A DNA stretch of 36,453 bases from an uncultured Alphaproteobacteria bacterium (GCA_913048595.1 CAJWVJ010000005.1:1-36453); one strand, 5' to 3'; positions 1 to 8,033 are shown, counted from the stretch's first letter. Made by a program: numbers and translations. Notes: a model not told the origin generated them from the letters alone.

Positions 1-439
1 CGAGCGCCCCCGCCCGCCAGGCATGGTAATAGGGATTGGCGATCAGCGCCGCCGCGTCCGGCTTGGCTCCCTTGACCAGACCGCCGAGAAAGGCCAGCGG
101 CTCTCGTGTGCCGGGAACCGGCAGCATCTGCCGGTCGAGATCGACAAGCCCGGCCGCCGCCGGCCAGCGGCGCGCAATGTAATGTTCAATAGCGGCGGTA
201 AAGCGCGGATGTCCGGCCGCCTTGGGATAGAACTGCCAACCATCATTATGCGCCGCCAGGCTGTCGATCAGCAGGCTGCCGCCGGCGATCTGCGGCTCGC
301 CAATCGACAGGTCCAGCAGGGCCCGGCCGGATGGCGGTGTCTGGTCAGCCAGAAGCGCGCGCATCTGCGCGAACATATTGCCGTCGAAAAGACTGTATTC
401 CGGGTTCAGCTTCATGATCCGCCATTTCACATCTGTCAT
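1..439 (-). CDS. PLP-dependent class I/II aminotransferase (DapC-like), C-terminus beyond window
   Basis: The reverse strand reads open from an ATG at 439 to the window edge, giving about 146 residues of an N-terminus. The translation has LSIGEPQ followed by WQFYPKAAGHPRFTAAI and then LPVPGTREPL and ANPYYHAW. This is the standard opening of fold-type I aminotransferases: the substrate-loop 'IGEP', the 'Y...G...R.AIA' segment and the start of the large PLP domain. The pattern resembles alphaproteobacterial succinyldiaminopimelate aminotransferases (DapC) of lysine synthesis, but the PLP lysine lies outside the window, so substrate is not decided. A second ATG eight codons in (MKLNPEY) is an equally possible start. 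The gene is divergent from the gmhB-like gene, with about 170 bp between them. The ORF track missed it because no stop codon is present. Family confident, substrate uncertain. Confidence 0.8.
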   Translation of the reverse strand, partial: MTDVKWRIMKLNPEYSLFDGNMFAQMRALLADQTPPSGRALLDLSIGEPQIAGGSLLIDSLAAHNDGWQFYPKAAGHPRFTAAIEHYIARRWPAAAGLVDLDRQMLPVPGTREPLAFLGGLVKGAKPDAAALIANPYYHAWRAGAL

Positions 440-609
440 GCCCGTCAAGGTGCCTCACAGAACTAACGCATCGGCCTGTGAGGGGCAATCACCCAGCAGC
501 AATTCCGCACCGCTGGCAACGGCAGCCACTTGCGACCCGATTGCCGATGGACAAGGCCACGGGGCCATCCTACATCTGATAAGATCGTAGCGCGAGGACG
601 GAGCATGTC

Positions 610-1152
610 ATGACGGCACCGGCTGGCAGGATTCCGGCGGTCTTCCTGGACCGCGACAACACGCTGAATGTCGACCATGGCTATACCCACCGGGTCGAGG
701 ATTTCGCCTGGATCGCCGGCGCGCCGCAGGCACTGGCGATGTTCCATAAATGTGGGCTTGCCTGTTTCCTTGTGACCAACCAGGGCGGCATCGGCAAAGG
801 GCTGTACGGCGTCGCCGAGATGACCGCCTTCAACGACCATCTGTGCCGCGAGGCCGAAAGTGCCGGCGGAAAGATTACCGACATCGCCTATTGCGCCCAT
901 CATCCGCAGGCGGTTCATCCGGAATGGCGCGCGCCAAGCCCGCGCCGCAAGCCGGCGCCAGGCATGATCCTGGAACTTGCCGAGAAGTGGAACATCGAGC
1001 TTGGCGCCTCGGTGATGATCGGCGACCGTGACAGTGATGTCGCCGCGGGGGAGGCTGCCGGATGCCACACCTATAAATTCGACGGTGGTGATCTCGCGGC
1101 TCTGGCGCGCCATGTTCTGGGGCGGCATTTCGGGCATCTGGACAATGGCTGA
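610..1152 (+). CDS. gmhB: HAD-family D-glycero-D-manno-heptose 1,7-bisphosphate 7-phosphatase-like (GmhB-like)
   Basis: A 180-residue HAD phosphatase of the histidinol-phosphatase/GmhB subfamily. Motif I is DRDNTLN with the nucleophile and acid/base pair D14/D16, motif II is TNQGG at 56-60, motif III is RKPAPGM from 113 and motif IV is GDRDSD at 138-143. GmhB removes the 7-phosphate from heptose bisphosphate on the way to ADP-heptose for LPS core, and gmhA lies about 13 kb downstream. The start has GAGGACGGAG just upstream; an earlier ATG at 604 runs into a stop at once. Odd point: the usual zinc loop C-x-H...C-x-C is only half present. CAHHP is there at 95-99, but the later two cysteines are missing before RKP. 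It overlaps the next gene by 8 bp, suggesting cotranscription. Another HAD phosphatase role is possible. Confidence 0.8.
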   Translation: MTAPAGRIPAVFLDRDNTLNVDHGYTHRVEDFAWIAGAPQALAMFHKCGLACFLVTNQGGIGKGLYGVAEMTAFNDHLCREAESAGGKITDIAYCAHHPQAVHPEWRAPSPRRKPAPGMILELAEKWNIELGASVMIGDRDSDVAAGEAAGCHTYKFDGGDLAALARHVLGRHFGHLDNG

Positions 1153-2395
1153 CGTAACCGTCATCGGGGGCGGACTGACCGGGCTGATGACCGCCATCGC
1201 GCTGTCGCATGCCGGACCGCGAATTCATCTAGTCGACCGCGCCGGCCAGGATGCCGCGCCGCCGGACGAGCGTACCACCACCATCAACGCCGCAGGTGCC
1301 CGCATGATGCAGGCGCTTGGCGTCTGGGACCGGATGGCAAGCGCGCCGGCTAAGGTGATGCGGGTGGCGGTTGCCGAAGGCCCGGCACCGACCGGTCTGG
1401 CCGCGCGGCGACGGCGCGACAGCGATTTGTCATGGCAGGGCGGTGACCGGCCGATGGGATATGTCGTCGGCAACGCTGCACTTCAGGACGCGCTTCGCAC
1501 GACCCTTGGCACCCGCGAGGTGAGCGAGCATCGCGGCCGTGCGGTCACCGGCTGGCATGCCGATGCCGATGGCGCGGTCCTGACACTGGCCGATGCCGGC
1601 GGAACCGGAGTCAGCCTTCACACATCGCTTGCTGTCGCCTGCGACGGGGCGCGAAGCGTGATGGCCGATCTTGCCGGCCTTGCCAGACGCGAGGAGCGAC
1701 AGACACAGACCGCCATCGTCACCACGCTTCGCACCGAACGGCGTCACGAGGACACCGCCTATCAGCGGTTTCTGCCGGGAGGACCTTTCGCCCTGATGCC
1801 CGGGCCGGGCGAGACCGGCGGCCATGAAATGTCGCTTGTCTGGACCCTGCCGAACACGACGGCGCAGGAACTGATTGCCGCCGAGCCGGCAGCCTTCGAG
1901 GCCGCCTGTTTCGAGGCGTTCGGGTCACGGCTTGGCTATATGAGCCTTGCCGGCACCCGGCTGGCCTGGCCTCTGCAGCCCTCATGGCGGCGGCGGATCA
2001 CGGCCACGGGCCTTGTTCTGGCCGGCGATGCGGCGCATGCCATCCACCCGCTTGCCGGGCAAGGATACAACCTTGCCCTTGCCGACGCCGCGGTGCTGGC
2101 CGACCTTCTGGCTGCCTGCGCCCGCCGCGGGCTGAGCCCGTCGCATCCATCACTTCGCAAGGGGTATGAGATGGCGCGGTTCAACGAGAGGCTGACGTTG
2201 AGCATGGCGACGTCCGGCCTCAACAGGCTGTTCGCGGGCGCGCCGCCCTTCATGCGGCGGGCTGCCGGGATCGGCTTTTCGGTTCTCGACAGGCTTCCGG
2301 CGAAATCGCTGTTCTCAAAGATTGCCGAGGGCGGCCGGCTGGCCGACGCGGCCCTGCTGCAAGGACAGCTTCCCGGCACAAGGCGTCCTGGCTAG
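1145..2395 (+). CDS. UbiH/UbiF/COQ6-family FAD-dependent ubiquinone-biosynthesis hydroxylase
   Basis: A 416-residue class A flavoprotein monooxygenase. The N-terminus is a dinucleotide-binding fold, VTVIGGGLTGLMTAIAL, and the C-terminal half carries the second FAD motif GDAAHAIHPLAGQGYNLAL, the signature of the UbiH/COQ6 group. These enzymes hydroxylate the aromatic ring of ubiquinone precursors at the inner membrane, taking electrons from NAD(P)H through FAD. The ORF track starts 39 codons earlier at 1028, but the Rossmann fold begins right after the ATG at 1145, so that start is preferred; it overlaps the stop of the preceding phosphatase by 8 bp. The ring position hydroxylated (UbiH, UbiF, UbiL or UbiM type) cannot be told from sequence alone. 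It ends head-on against the DUF971 gene. Confidence 0.85.
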   Translation: MADVTVIGGGLTGLMTAIALSHAGPRIHLVDRAGQDAAPPDERTTTINAAGARMMQALGVWDRMASAPAKVMRVAVAEGPAPTGLAARRRRDSDLSWQGGDRPMGYVVGNAALQDALRTTLGTREVSEHRGRAVTGWHADADGAVLTLADAGGTGVSLHTSLAVACDGARSVMADLAGLARREERQTQTAIVTTLRTERRHEDTAYQRFLPGGPFALMPGPGETGGHEMSLVWTLPNTTAQELIAAEPAAFEAACFEAFGSRLGYMSLAGTRLAWPLQPSWRRRITATGLVLAGDAAHAIHPLAGQGYNLALADAAVLADLLAACARRGLSPSHPSLRKGYEMARFNERLTLSMATSGLNRLFAGAPPFMRRAAGIGFSVLDRLPAKSLFSKIAEGGRLADAALLQGQLPGTRRPG

Positions 2396-2411
2396 CCGAG
2401 AAAGACTAGCC
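2390..2411. repeat. Short inverted repeat spanning two convergent stop codons
   Basis: GGCTAG at 2390-2395 is the inverse of CTAGCC at 2406-2411, with a 10-nt loop. The left arm contains the stop of the UbiH-family gene and the right arm contains the stop of the convergent DUF971 gene. No U-tract follows on either strand, so it is at best a weak bidirectional hairpin. Confidence 0.4.
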
Positions 2412-2762
2412 GCGGGACTGGCCGGCGGCGGCCAGCCGGTCTGCATACTCCGCCAGCAAGCTGTCCTGCCGCATGCCGTAATCATGGAGGATGTCCCAGC
2501 TGAACAGCCCGGTGTCATGGCCGTCGTCAAACACCAGGCGGACAGCGTAATTGCCGACGGGCTCGATGCCGGTGATGGCGACATGGCGTTTGCCGGCAGG
2601 CGTGGTTTTCTGGCCGGCACCATGGCCCTGAACCTCGGCCGACGGCGATTCCACGCGCAGCAATTCGGCGCTCAGCGCAAAGCTGTCGCCATTTTCGAAA
2701 CTGACATGAAGGGTGCGCTTGTCGGATGCGAGCCGGATTTCGGACGGCGAGGCGGTTGTCAT
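2406..2762 (-). CDS. DUF971 (GBBH-like N-terminal domain) protein
   Basis: A 118-residue protein matching the DUF971 / gamma-butyrobetaine-hydroxylase-like N-terminal domain. It opens with IRLASDKRTLHVSFENGD, has LRVESPSAEVQGH in the middle and ends with the characteristic GNYAVRLVFDDGHDTGLFSWDIL stretch. The domain has been linked to iron-sulfur and Mrp/ApbC proteins in other bacteria, but no function can be assigned here. Its ATG overlaps the TGA of the Trm112 gene by one base, so it is the last gene of a tight minus-strand run with the Trm112, LON-domain and cnoX genes. Confidence 0.85.
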   Translation of the reverse strand: MTTASPSEIRLASDKRTLHVSFENGDSFALSAELLRVESPSAEVQGHGAGQKTTPAGKRHVAITGIEPVGNYAVRLVFDDGHDTGLFSWDILHDYGMRQDSLLAEYADRLAAAGQSRG

Positions 2763-3010
2763 CAGCGGCGCGCCTCGCGCTCCGCCTCGCTCAGCTCGCG
2801 CGATTCATCGAGAAGCATGATCGGCACGCCGGCGCGCACCGGAAAGGCCCTGCCAAGCTGATGGCTGACAAGCTCGCCCCGCGCGCGGTCATAATCCAGC
2901 GGTCCATGCGTGACCGGGCAGACCAGCACCTCGAGAAGCACCGGATCAATCCCTGACGGGGCAGCGTCATTGCCATTCTGGTCAGTGTCGTGCGTCATTC
3001 TGGCCGTCAT
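2762..3010 (-). CDS. Trm112 family small zinc-ribbon-like protein (UPF0434/YcaR type)
   Basis: An 82-residue protein with [22 protein letters not shown], then [23 protein letters not shown]. This is the canonical Trm112/YcaR fold, in which the family acts as a small activator or stabiliser of methyltransferases and other enzymes. The usual second zinc cysteine pair is absent, as is common in proteobacterial members. Two starts are possible: ATG at 3010, or ATG at 2998 four codons later; both overlap the end of the LON-domain gene (29 or 17 bp), indicating translational coupling. The partner enzyme is not evident in the window. Confidence 0.85.
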   Translation of the reverse strand: MTARMTHDTDQNGNDAAPSGIDPVLLEVLVCPVTHGPLDYDRARGELVSHQLGRAFPVRAGVPIMLLDESRELSEAEREARR

Positions 3011-3629
3011 CCTCGTGAAGCGCCATTTCCATCATCGCGACAAGAAGGTCGGCGCGGCGGCTAATCCCCTCTGCCTCGAGAAGCGCCTGCTTCTCGGCGA
3101 CGTCGAACGGACAGACCATGGCAAGCGTGTTGAGAATGGCATTGTCGTCAGACCGTTCGATCTGGTCCCAGTCTGCCTCAAACCCGCGCTGATCGAAATA
3201 GCGACGCATCACATCGAACATATGGCCGCGATCACCAATGCCGGCGTCACTGTCATCGAGATCGGCGGCGAATTCATGCCAGCTGACATCCGCCAGCCGG
3301 TATCCGCCCGCGCTCAGCCGGTGGTCATGAAGCCGGAAACGGCAGACGCCGTTCAGCGCGATCATGTAGCGGCCATCGCCTGTTTCCTGAAAATAGCTGA
3401 TGCGGCCGGCACAGCCGATGCCGAACAGCTCGCCGGATTCCTCCATCGGCTGGACCATGCCGATCAGCCTGCCGCTGCTGCCAAGCGCATCCTCGACCAT
3501 GGCGAGGTAGCGCGGCTCGAAAATATTCAATGGCAGCTGGCCGCCGGGAAGAAGAAGCGCGTTCGGCAGCGGGAAGATAGGCATCTGGGCCGGCAGGGCC
3601 GCGGCGGCGTCATAATCCATGTTCATCAT
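2982..3629 (-). CDS. LON substrate-binding domain protein (stand-alone, no protease)
   Basis: A 215-residue protein consisting of the N-terminal LAN/LON domain only. It shows [26 protein letters not shown] near the start, then [23 protein letters not shown] and LNGVCRFRL. The AAA+ and Ser-Lys protease modules of Lon are missing, as usual for this family. The conserved alphaproteobacterial neighbourhood with a thioredoxin/TPR chaperone upstream and Trm112 downstream suggests a role in protein quality control or binding of misfolded protein, which is inference. Three Met codons cluster at the start (3629, 3626, 3620); the first is kept. Confidence 0.88.
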   Translation of the reverse strand: MMNMDYDAAAALPAQMPIFPLPNALLLPGGQLPLNIFEPRYLAMVEDALGSSGRLIGMVQPMEESGELFGIGCAGRISYFQETGDGRYMIALNGVCRFRLHDHRLSAGGYRLADVSWHEFAADLDDSDAGIGDRGHMFDVMRRYFDQRGFEADWDQIERSDDNAILNTLAMVCPFDVAEKQALLEAEGISRRADLLVAMMEMALHEDDGQNDARH

Positions 3630-3694
3630 CAGAATCCCGTTTGGCTTGGGACATCATCCATGCCGGCCAGACAGCGGCCGGCACCGGTCATGCC

Positions 3695-4594
3695 TTATGA
3701 AAACAGAAGTGTCGAAAGCTTGCGCCTGGCGGCAATCACATCCGGGTTCGCCGCGCCGAGCGTGGCAAAGAATTCCAGAAGCTGAAGCCGCGCCGCATCA
3801 TCATTCCACCCACGCTCGATGCGGATGGATTCGAGAAGTTGCGTCATCGCCTCGGCATTTTCACCGACAGCATAGAGCGCCAGCGCACATTCCTGCCTGG
3901 CGGCCAGATCGGTTGGGTCTGCCTCGACGGCGGCGCGCGCCGCCCCCAGCTCACCGGCTGATTCCGACGCCTTTTCCGCCAGCTCGACCGCGGCAATGGC
4001 AGACGCCATCGCCGGATCGTCTCGGTACTCGTCATTCAGCTGGTCGATGACCTCGCGCGCACCGGCGATGTCGCCGCTGGCGCTGAGGCAGCGCACCACG
4101 CCCGCCAGCGCGGCGACGGATTCCGGCGCTGCCCCCATCACCTCCTGGAACTGCATCATCGCGGTCCCGTGATCACCGGCGGCGAGCGACGCCTCGGCAG
4201 CCTCGAGCATGGCCTCGATATCGGCCCCGGCGCCGCCCATCGACACCAGCTTTTCAATGAATTGCTTGACGTTTGATTCAGGCTGCGCGCCGGCGAAACC
4301 GTCAACCGGCTGGCCATCGACAAAACCATAGACCGTGGGGACCGACTGGACACGCATCTGCTGCGCGATCTGCTGATTGTCGTCAATATTGACCCGCACC
4401 ATGCGGACCTTGCCGGCATTCGCCCCGACGACCTTTTCCAGCACCGGGCCAAGCTGCTTGCACGGCCCGCACCATGGCGCCCAGAACTGCACCACTGTCG
4501 GCGTTGCCTTCGACCCCTCGATGACCTCGGCCATGAAATTGTCGATCGTGACGTCAACCGGCGCCGTCTGCTGTGCTGAAATCATCTGGTCCAT
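3695..4594 (-). CDS. cnoX: Thioredoxin-TPR co-chaperone CnoX (YbbN family)
   Basis: A 299-residue protein with an N-terminal thioredoxin domain, residues about 10-120, carrying a full active site WCGPC at 41-45 and the cis-proline segment VQSVPTVYGF. The rest is an alpha-helical TPR-like region rich in AEASLAAGDHGTAMMQFQEV-type helices. This is the architecture of YbbN/CnoX, a holdase that protects proteins from oxidative aggregation and passes them to chaperones. The CxxC is intact here, unlike the SxxC form of E. coli, so redox activity is expected. Alternative start: Met4. It heads the run of LON-domain, Trm112 and DUF971 genes; 140 bp upstream of it carry no gene. Confidence 0.9.
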   Translation of the reverse strand: MDQMISAQQTAPVDVTIDNFMAEVIEGSKATPTVVQFWAPWCGPCKQLGPVLEKVVGANAGKVRMVRVNIDDNQQIAQQMRVQSVPTVYGFVDGQPVDGFAGAQPESNVKQFIEKLVSMGGAGADIEAMLEAAEASLAAGDHGTAMMQFQEVMGAAPESVAALAGVVRCLSASGDIAGAREVIDQLNDEYRDDPAMASAIAAVELAEKASESAGELGAARAAVEADPTDLAARQECALALYAVGENAEAMTQLLESIRIERGWNDDAARLQLLEFFATLGAANPDVIAARRKLSTLLFS

Positions 4595-4734
4595 GATGGC
4601 GCAGGTTCCATTTGCTGAAAGATGGGGCCACCCGCGGTCCGGACGGCAAAGGTGATGAACGGGTCTCTGTTGAATTTAGGCATCACATCCCTCAAAACAA
4701 GGTGCAGTGTCGACGCCGGCGGATGGGCGCGGCG

Positions 4735-5253
4735 TTACAGCGTGACCATCACAGGGTCATGGCCGGTGATGGCCAGGAACCGGCGCAGCCCGTCCGGCGT
4801 CACGCCGAGCGTCAGGTCATTCACCAGCGGGTGGAAATACAGCATCTTGGCTTCCATCAGCCCGCTGTCCAGCGCCAGCCGCACCCGGTGATCGGAATCA
4901 TTGATCAGGGTGAAGGGGCTGACCGCGCCCGGGCGCACGCCAAGGAACTCGAACAGCCGGTCGGCGCTGCCGAAGGACAGCCGGTCGGCGCCGATCTTGT
5001 CCTGAAGGGCCTTCAGATCAATGTCACGGTCTTCCTGGGCGACCACCAGAAAATTCCGCTTCTTGCGATCGCGAAGATAGAGGTTCTTCACATGCGTTCC
5101 GTCCATCTGGCCGCGGAGGGCCTTGGAATCCTCGACCGTGCGGAGCGGCGGATGTTCGTGACGCGTCATCTCGATGCTGGCCCCGGAAAGCGTTTCGATC
5201 AGGCTTTCCGGCGTAGTGGGAAGGCTGTCCTTGAAGGCGGAAGAGGCGTCCAT
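4735..5253 (-). CDS. Prolyl-tRNA deacylase, YbaK/ProX (PrdX) family
   Basis: The chosen start gives 172 residues; the ORF track extends 39 codons further upstream with sequence that does not resemble the family. The start MDASSAFKD has GGAG at a good distance. Family hallmarks are IEMTRHEHPPLRTVEDSKALRG, then GTHVKNLYLRDRKKRNFLVV with the conserved catalytic-region lysine, and later SPFTLINDSDHRVRLALD. These free-standing editing enzymes hydrolyse mischarged Ala-tRNA(Pro), protecting translation after prolyl-tRNA synthetase. It is separated from cnoX by about 140 bp on the same strand and is divergent from the Gfo/Idh gene. Confidence 0.9.
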   Translation of the reverse strand: MDASSAFKDSLPTTPESLIETLSGASIEMTRHEHPPLRTVEDSKALRGQMDGTHVKNLYLRDRKKRNFLVVAQEDRDIDLKALQDKIGADRLSFGSADRLFEFLGVRPGAVSPFTLINDSDHRVRLALDSGLMEAKMLYFHPLVNDLTLGVTPDGLRRFLAITGHDPVMVTL

Positions 5254-5415
5254 GGTTTCGTCTCCGGCAATGATCTGTAACCCGCTGACAGATAAATCCC
5301 CGCCGCGTTTTGTCAAGCCGTCGCCACCCTCCATGCCATCCTCGATGCCATGATGCATAAGGGCGGACACAATGGCTTATTCATCACCGCGCCATCATGT
5401 AACAGAATGCAACGA

Positions 5416-5444
5416 TTGACCGCCCTTTATATGTGGCCTAGGAC
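5416..5444 (+). promoter_or_regulatory. Possible sigma-70-type promoter before the sugar-nucleotide gene pair
   Basis: TTGACC at 5416-5421 is followed after 17 bp by TAGGAC at 5439-5444. The -35 match is good, the -10 match is poor. It lies in the only sizeable non-coding gap between the prolyl-tRNA deacylase gene and the dehydrogenase gene, so a promoter is expected somewhere here. Weak support. Confidence 0.25.
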
Positions 5445-5467
5445 GGCGGACAGGCGACGGATTCACA

Positions 5468-5527
5468 AACGTCTTCAAAGACGTCTCCATGGGCGTCTCC
5501 ATGGGCGTCTTGATTGGCGTCCGGGAA
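5468..5527 (+). repeat. Degenerate 12-bp tandem repeat, five units, in the leader of the Gfo/Idh gene
   Basis: The leader reads as 12-mers of the type ggcgtctccatg: aacgtcttcaaa, gacgtctccatg, ggcgtctccatg, ggcgtcttgatt, ggcgtccgggaa. The array ends nine bases before the preferred ATG. The period is four codons, so the units stay in frame with the gene and contain two further in-frame ATGs (5489 and 5501). No repeat of this kind was noticed before other genes in the window. Confidence 0.7.
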
Positions 5528-5536
5528 CAGGTGGCG

Positions 5537-6538
5537 ATGACACGCATCGGATTGATTGGCTGCGGCATGTGGGGCCGGAATCTGGCTCGTAATCTTGCCT
5601 CGCTCGGCGCGCTGGCGGCGGTTGCCGACCAGAACGACGACCGCGCCACCGGGTTTGCCGAGGAATTCGGCACCAGCGCGATGCCCGTCGGCAGGCTGCT
5701 AGGTGAGGCCGATCTCGATGGTGTGGTGATCGCCACCGCGGCCCCGACACATGCCGGTCTCGCCCTGACGGCGCTTGCCGCCGGTCTTCATGTCTATGTT
5801 GAAAAACCCTTTGCCATCACGCTTGCCGAGGCCGAACGGATGGCCACCGCGGCCGCCACGGCCGGCCGCCAGATGATGGTGGGGCATCTGATCCGCTATC
5901 ATGACGCCTTTCTGGAACTGCAAGCTCAGGTCGGGTCCGGGGTGATCGGGAGCGTCCGGCATGTGACGGCAAACCGGCTGGCGATGGGCCGGATCCGCGC
6001 CACCGAGTCGGTTATCCACGATCTCTGTCCGCATGATATCTCGCTGATCCTGGCCATCATGGGCGGCATGCCGACAGCGGTCAGCTGCGCCGGTGCCAGC
6101 CATGTGACAGCCGGCATTCCCGATATGCTGTCGACCTTGTTCGCCTTCGAGGGCGGGCGCAGCGCGACGATGACGACAAGCTGGATGTCGCCCTACAAGG
6201 AACATCGCCTGGTCGTCACCGGAAGCAAGGGGTCCATTGTCTTTGACGACACCCGTCCCTGGGCTGAAAAGCTGACCCTCTACCGTGACAGCATCACGCC
6301 AGACGGGGACAATTTCGCCGTGGCGCGCGCCAGGCCGCTGCATCTGCCGCTTGAAGAGGCCGAACCACTGAAACAGGAGATGCAGGCCTTCATCACAAGC
6401 TGCGAGACAGGTCTTCCGGCCCCCACAGCTGTCGATGACGCACTGGCTGTCCAGCGCGTTCTTCATAGCATGATGCAGAATTTCGCCGAGTTCGGAACCG
6501 CGGAAGACGCCCCTTCCGCCGCACGAGAAAGAGGCTGA
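5537..6538 (+). CDS. Gfo/Idh/MocA-family NAD(P)-dependent sugar(-nucleotide) dehydrogenase (WlbA/WbpB-like)
   Basis: A 333-residue oxidoreductase. The Rossmann fold opens at once with MTRIGLIGCGMWGRN (GxGxxG at 8-13), followed by the family signature EKP at 89-91 and the HDLCPHDIS catalytic stretch. The C-terminal domain holds the beta-sheet region SWMSPYKEHRLVVTGSKGS. Paired with a DegT/DnrJ aminotransferase two bases downstream, it most resembles the 3-dehydrogenase step (WlbA/WbpB) that oxidises a UDP-sugar C3 before transamination. The ORF track begins 16 codons earlier inside a tandem repeat; the ATG at 5537 matches the family N-terminus. The exact sugar cannot be deduced, and no acetyltransferase partner is present in the window. 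Confidence 0.82.
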   Translation: MTRIGLIGCGMWGRNLARNLASLGALAAVADQNDDRATGFAEEFGTSAMPVGRLLGEADLDGVVIATAAPTHAGLALTALAAGLHVYVEKPFAITLAEAERMATAAATAGRQMMVGHLIRYHDAFLELQAQVGSGVIGSVRHVTANRLAMGRIRATESVIHDLCPHDISLILAIMGGMPTAVSCAGASHVTAGIPDMLSTLFAFEGGRSATMTTSWMSPYKEHRLVVTGSKGSIVFDDTRPWAEKLTLYRDSITPDGDNFAVARARPLHLPLEEAEPLKQEMQAFITSCETGLPAPTAVDDALAVQRVLHSMMQNFAEFGTAEDAPSAARERG

Positions 6539-6540
6539 CC

Positions 6541-7701
6541 ATGATTCCCTTTATCGACCTTGCCGCGCAGCAGGCCCGAATTCGCGACAGGATCGAGGCC
6601 GGATTCGGCACGGTTCTCGACCATGGCGCCTATGTCATGGGGCCCGAGGTTGCTGCAATCGAGGCGCGGCTGGCAGAGGCCGCCGGCAGCAGACACTGCG
6701 TCAGCTGTTCGTCGGGAACCGACGCGCTCATCCTTGCTCTGCTGGCACAGGGGCTTCGCCCGGGCCAGGGGGTGATTGTTCCCTCCTTCACCTTCGCCGC
6801 CAGTGCCGAGGTGATGCCGGTCCTTGGCGCGGTGCCTGTCTTCGCCGAGGTTGATCCTGTTACCTTCAATCTCGATCCCGCAAGCCTGCCGGCCGCAATG
6901 GCCGCGGCACGCGAGTCCGGCATCGAGCCTGTGGGCATCATCGGTGTCGGGCTGTTCGGCCAGCCGGCGGACTATGCCGCGATCGGCGCCTTCGCCGAGG
7001 CGGAAGGGCTCTGGGTGGTGGACGACGCGGCCCAGAGTTTCGGTGCCAGCCTCAACAACATGCCTGTCGGCCAGCTTGCCGACATCACCTGCACCAGCTT
7101 CTTTCCGGCAAAGCCGCTTGGGTGCTATGGCGATGGCGGGGCTGTATTTGTGGATGATGACGCGAAGGCCGAGCTCATGCGGTCCTGCCGCGTTCATGGC
7201 ATGGGCAAGAACAAATACGAGAATATTCGCATTGGCATGACGGCCCGGCTCGACACGCTGCAGGCGGCCGTTCTGGATGCCAAGCTTGATATTTTCGAGG
7301 ATGAGCTGGACCGCCGCCAGACGGTGGCCGACCATTACGAGGCCCTTCTCGACGGGATTGCCGTGCCACCGCGCCTTGCGGCGGGCGCTACCTCCAGCTG
7401 GGCGCAGTATACGGTGAAGCTTCCCGCCGGCACCGACCGCGACGCTGTGATGGCGGCGCTCAAGGAACGGGGGGTGCCAAGCGCCATCTATTACCCGGTG
7501 CCGATGCACCGGCAGCCGCCCTATCAGTCATATCCGGTCAGCGGCTGCGGGATGGAAGTGACGGCCGACCTGTGCAGCCGGGTGCTGGCCCTGCCGATGC
7601 ATCCCTATCTGGACTACGCGCAGCAACAGCAGGTCGCCGCCGCGCTGGCCACGGCGCTTGGCAACAGCGGCGCATCCGGCGGCATGCAGGAAATCGCCTG
7701 A
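6541..7701 (+). CDS. DegT/DnrJ/EryC1/StrS-family sugar-nucleotide aminotransferase (WbpE/WlbC-like)
   Basis: A 386-residue PLP enzyme. It opens with the family hallmark IPFIDLAAQQ, has CSSGTDAL at 57-63 for PLP-phosphate binding, VVDDAAQSFGA at 159-169 with the cofactor aspartate, and SFFPAKPLGCYGDGGA with the Schiff-base lysine K191. The C-terminal half carries YYPVPMHRQPPYQ and LALPMHPYL, typical of the WbpE/WlbC and QdtB groups. The reaction is transfer of an amino group from glutamate to a keto sugar nucleotide, here presumably the product of the dehydrogenase two bases upstream. The pair likely makes a 3-amino sugar for envelope polysaccharide. Ends 88 bp before tRNA-Gly. Confidence 0.87.
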   Translation: MIPFIDLAAQQARIRDRIEAGFGTVLDHGAYVMGPEVAAIEARLAEAAGSRHCVSCSSGTDALILALLAQGLRPGQGVIVPSFTFAASAEVMPVLGAVPVFAEVDPVTFNLDPASLPAAMAAARESGIEPVGIIGVGLFGQPADYAAIGAFAEAEGLWVVDDAAQSFGASLNNMPVGQLADITCTSFFPAKPLGCYGDGGAVFVDDDAKAELMRSCRVHGMGKNKYENIRIGMTARLDTLQAAVLDAKLDIFEDELDRRQTVADHYEALLDGIAVPPRLAAGATSSWAQYTVKLPAGTDRDAVMAALKERGVPSAIYYPVPMHRQPPYQSYPVSGCGMEVTADLCSRVLALPMHPYLDYAQQQQVAAALATALGNSGASGGMQEIA

Positions 7702-7789
7702 CGGTGACATTCCCCGCTTGCAAGGCTGAACAGCTTGCATTATACCGTCGCAACGCGGACCACGCCGGCTGACCTGCCGGCATCGCGAC

Positions 7790-7864
7790 GCGGGTGTAGC
7801 TCAGGGGTAGAGCACAACCTTGCCAAGGTTGGGGTCGAGGGTTCGAATCCCTTCACCCGCTCCA
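7790..7864 (+). tRNA. tRNA-Gly (GCC)
   Basis: A full cloverleaf folds by hand: acceptor GCGGGTG/CACCCGC, D-arm GCTC/GAGC, anticodon stem CAACC/GGTTG with loop TTGCCAA (anticodon GCC), and T-arm GAGGG-TTCGAAT-CCCTT. The discriminator is T and CCA is encoded. Its 3' part, from the second base of the anticodon stem through TCC, is repeated perfectly 2,400 bp downstream, marking it as the target of an integrating element. Confidence 0.97.
7816..7863 (+). repeat. 48-bp direct repeat, tRNA-side attachment site copy (att)
   Basis: This is the 3' portion of tRNA-Gly, from AACC of the anticodon stem through TCC of the acceptor end. It is identical over 48 bp to 10216-10263; the flanking bases differ (c/t before, a/g after). 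Perfect duplication of a tRNA 3' half with foreign-looking DNA between the copies is the classical footprint of tyrosine-integrase insertion. Confidence 0.9.
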
Positions 7865-8004
7865 TTTTCCAAGATGTGAAAAAAAGCGGATAACTGGCTG
7901 GAAAGCCTGATCTTTTTCCAGTTTGTTACCCACCCTTCCCCAATATTGTTGCTGAGGGCAGTGAAGACATATTTCTATTCAGGTCAGGGTGTTCAGTGGC
8001 ATTT

Positions 8005-8033
8005 TGACACAATCCTGACACACAGGCTCTAAT
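8005..8033 (+). repeat. Subterminal TGACACA-type repeat, left copy
   Basis: The segment begins TGACACAATCC and continues TGACACACAGG, so it contains two TGACAC motifs 11 bp apart, followed by CTCTAAT. A closely similar 28-bp segment in the same orientation lies at 10140-10167, inside the other end of the att-flanked unit. Paired short direct repeats inside each end resemble arm-type integrase or accessory sites. Confidence 0.55.

Noticed and set aside
463-1197. Minus-strand 244-aa ORF opposite the gmhB-like gene
   Set aside because: It is a shadow of the plus-strand HAD gene, without recognisable domains or a ribosome site.
2910-3785. Plus-strand 291-aa ORF
   Set aside because: It lies opposite the LON-domain gene, whose translation has clear family motifs; the plus-strand reading is a high-GC shadow.
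7745-7785. Possible terminator before tRNA-Gly (CCGGC/GCCGG)
   Set aside because: Short stem without a U-run, and similar short GC pairings occur everywhere at this base composition.
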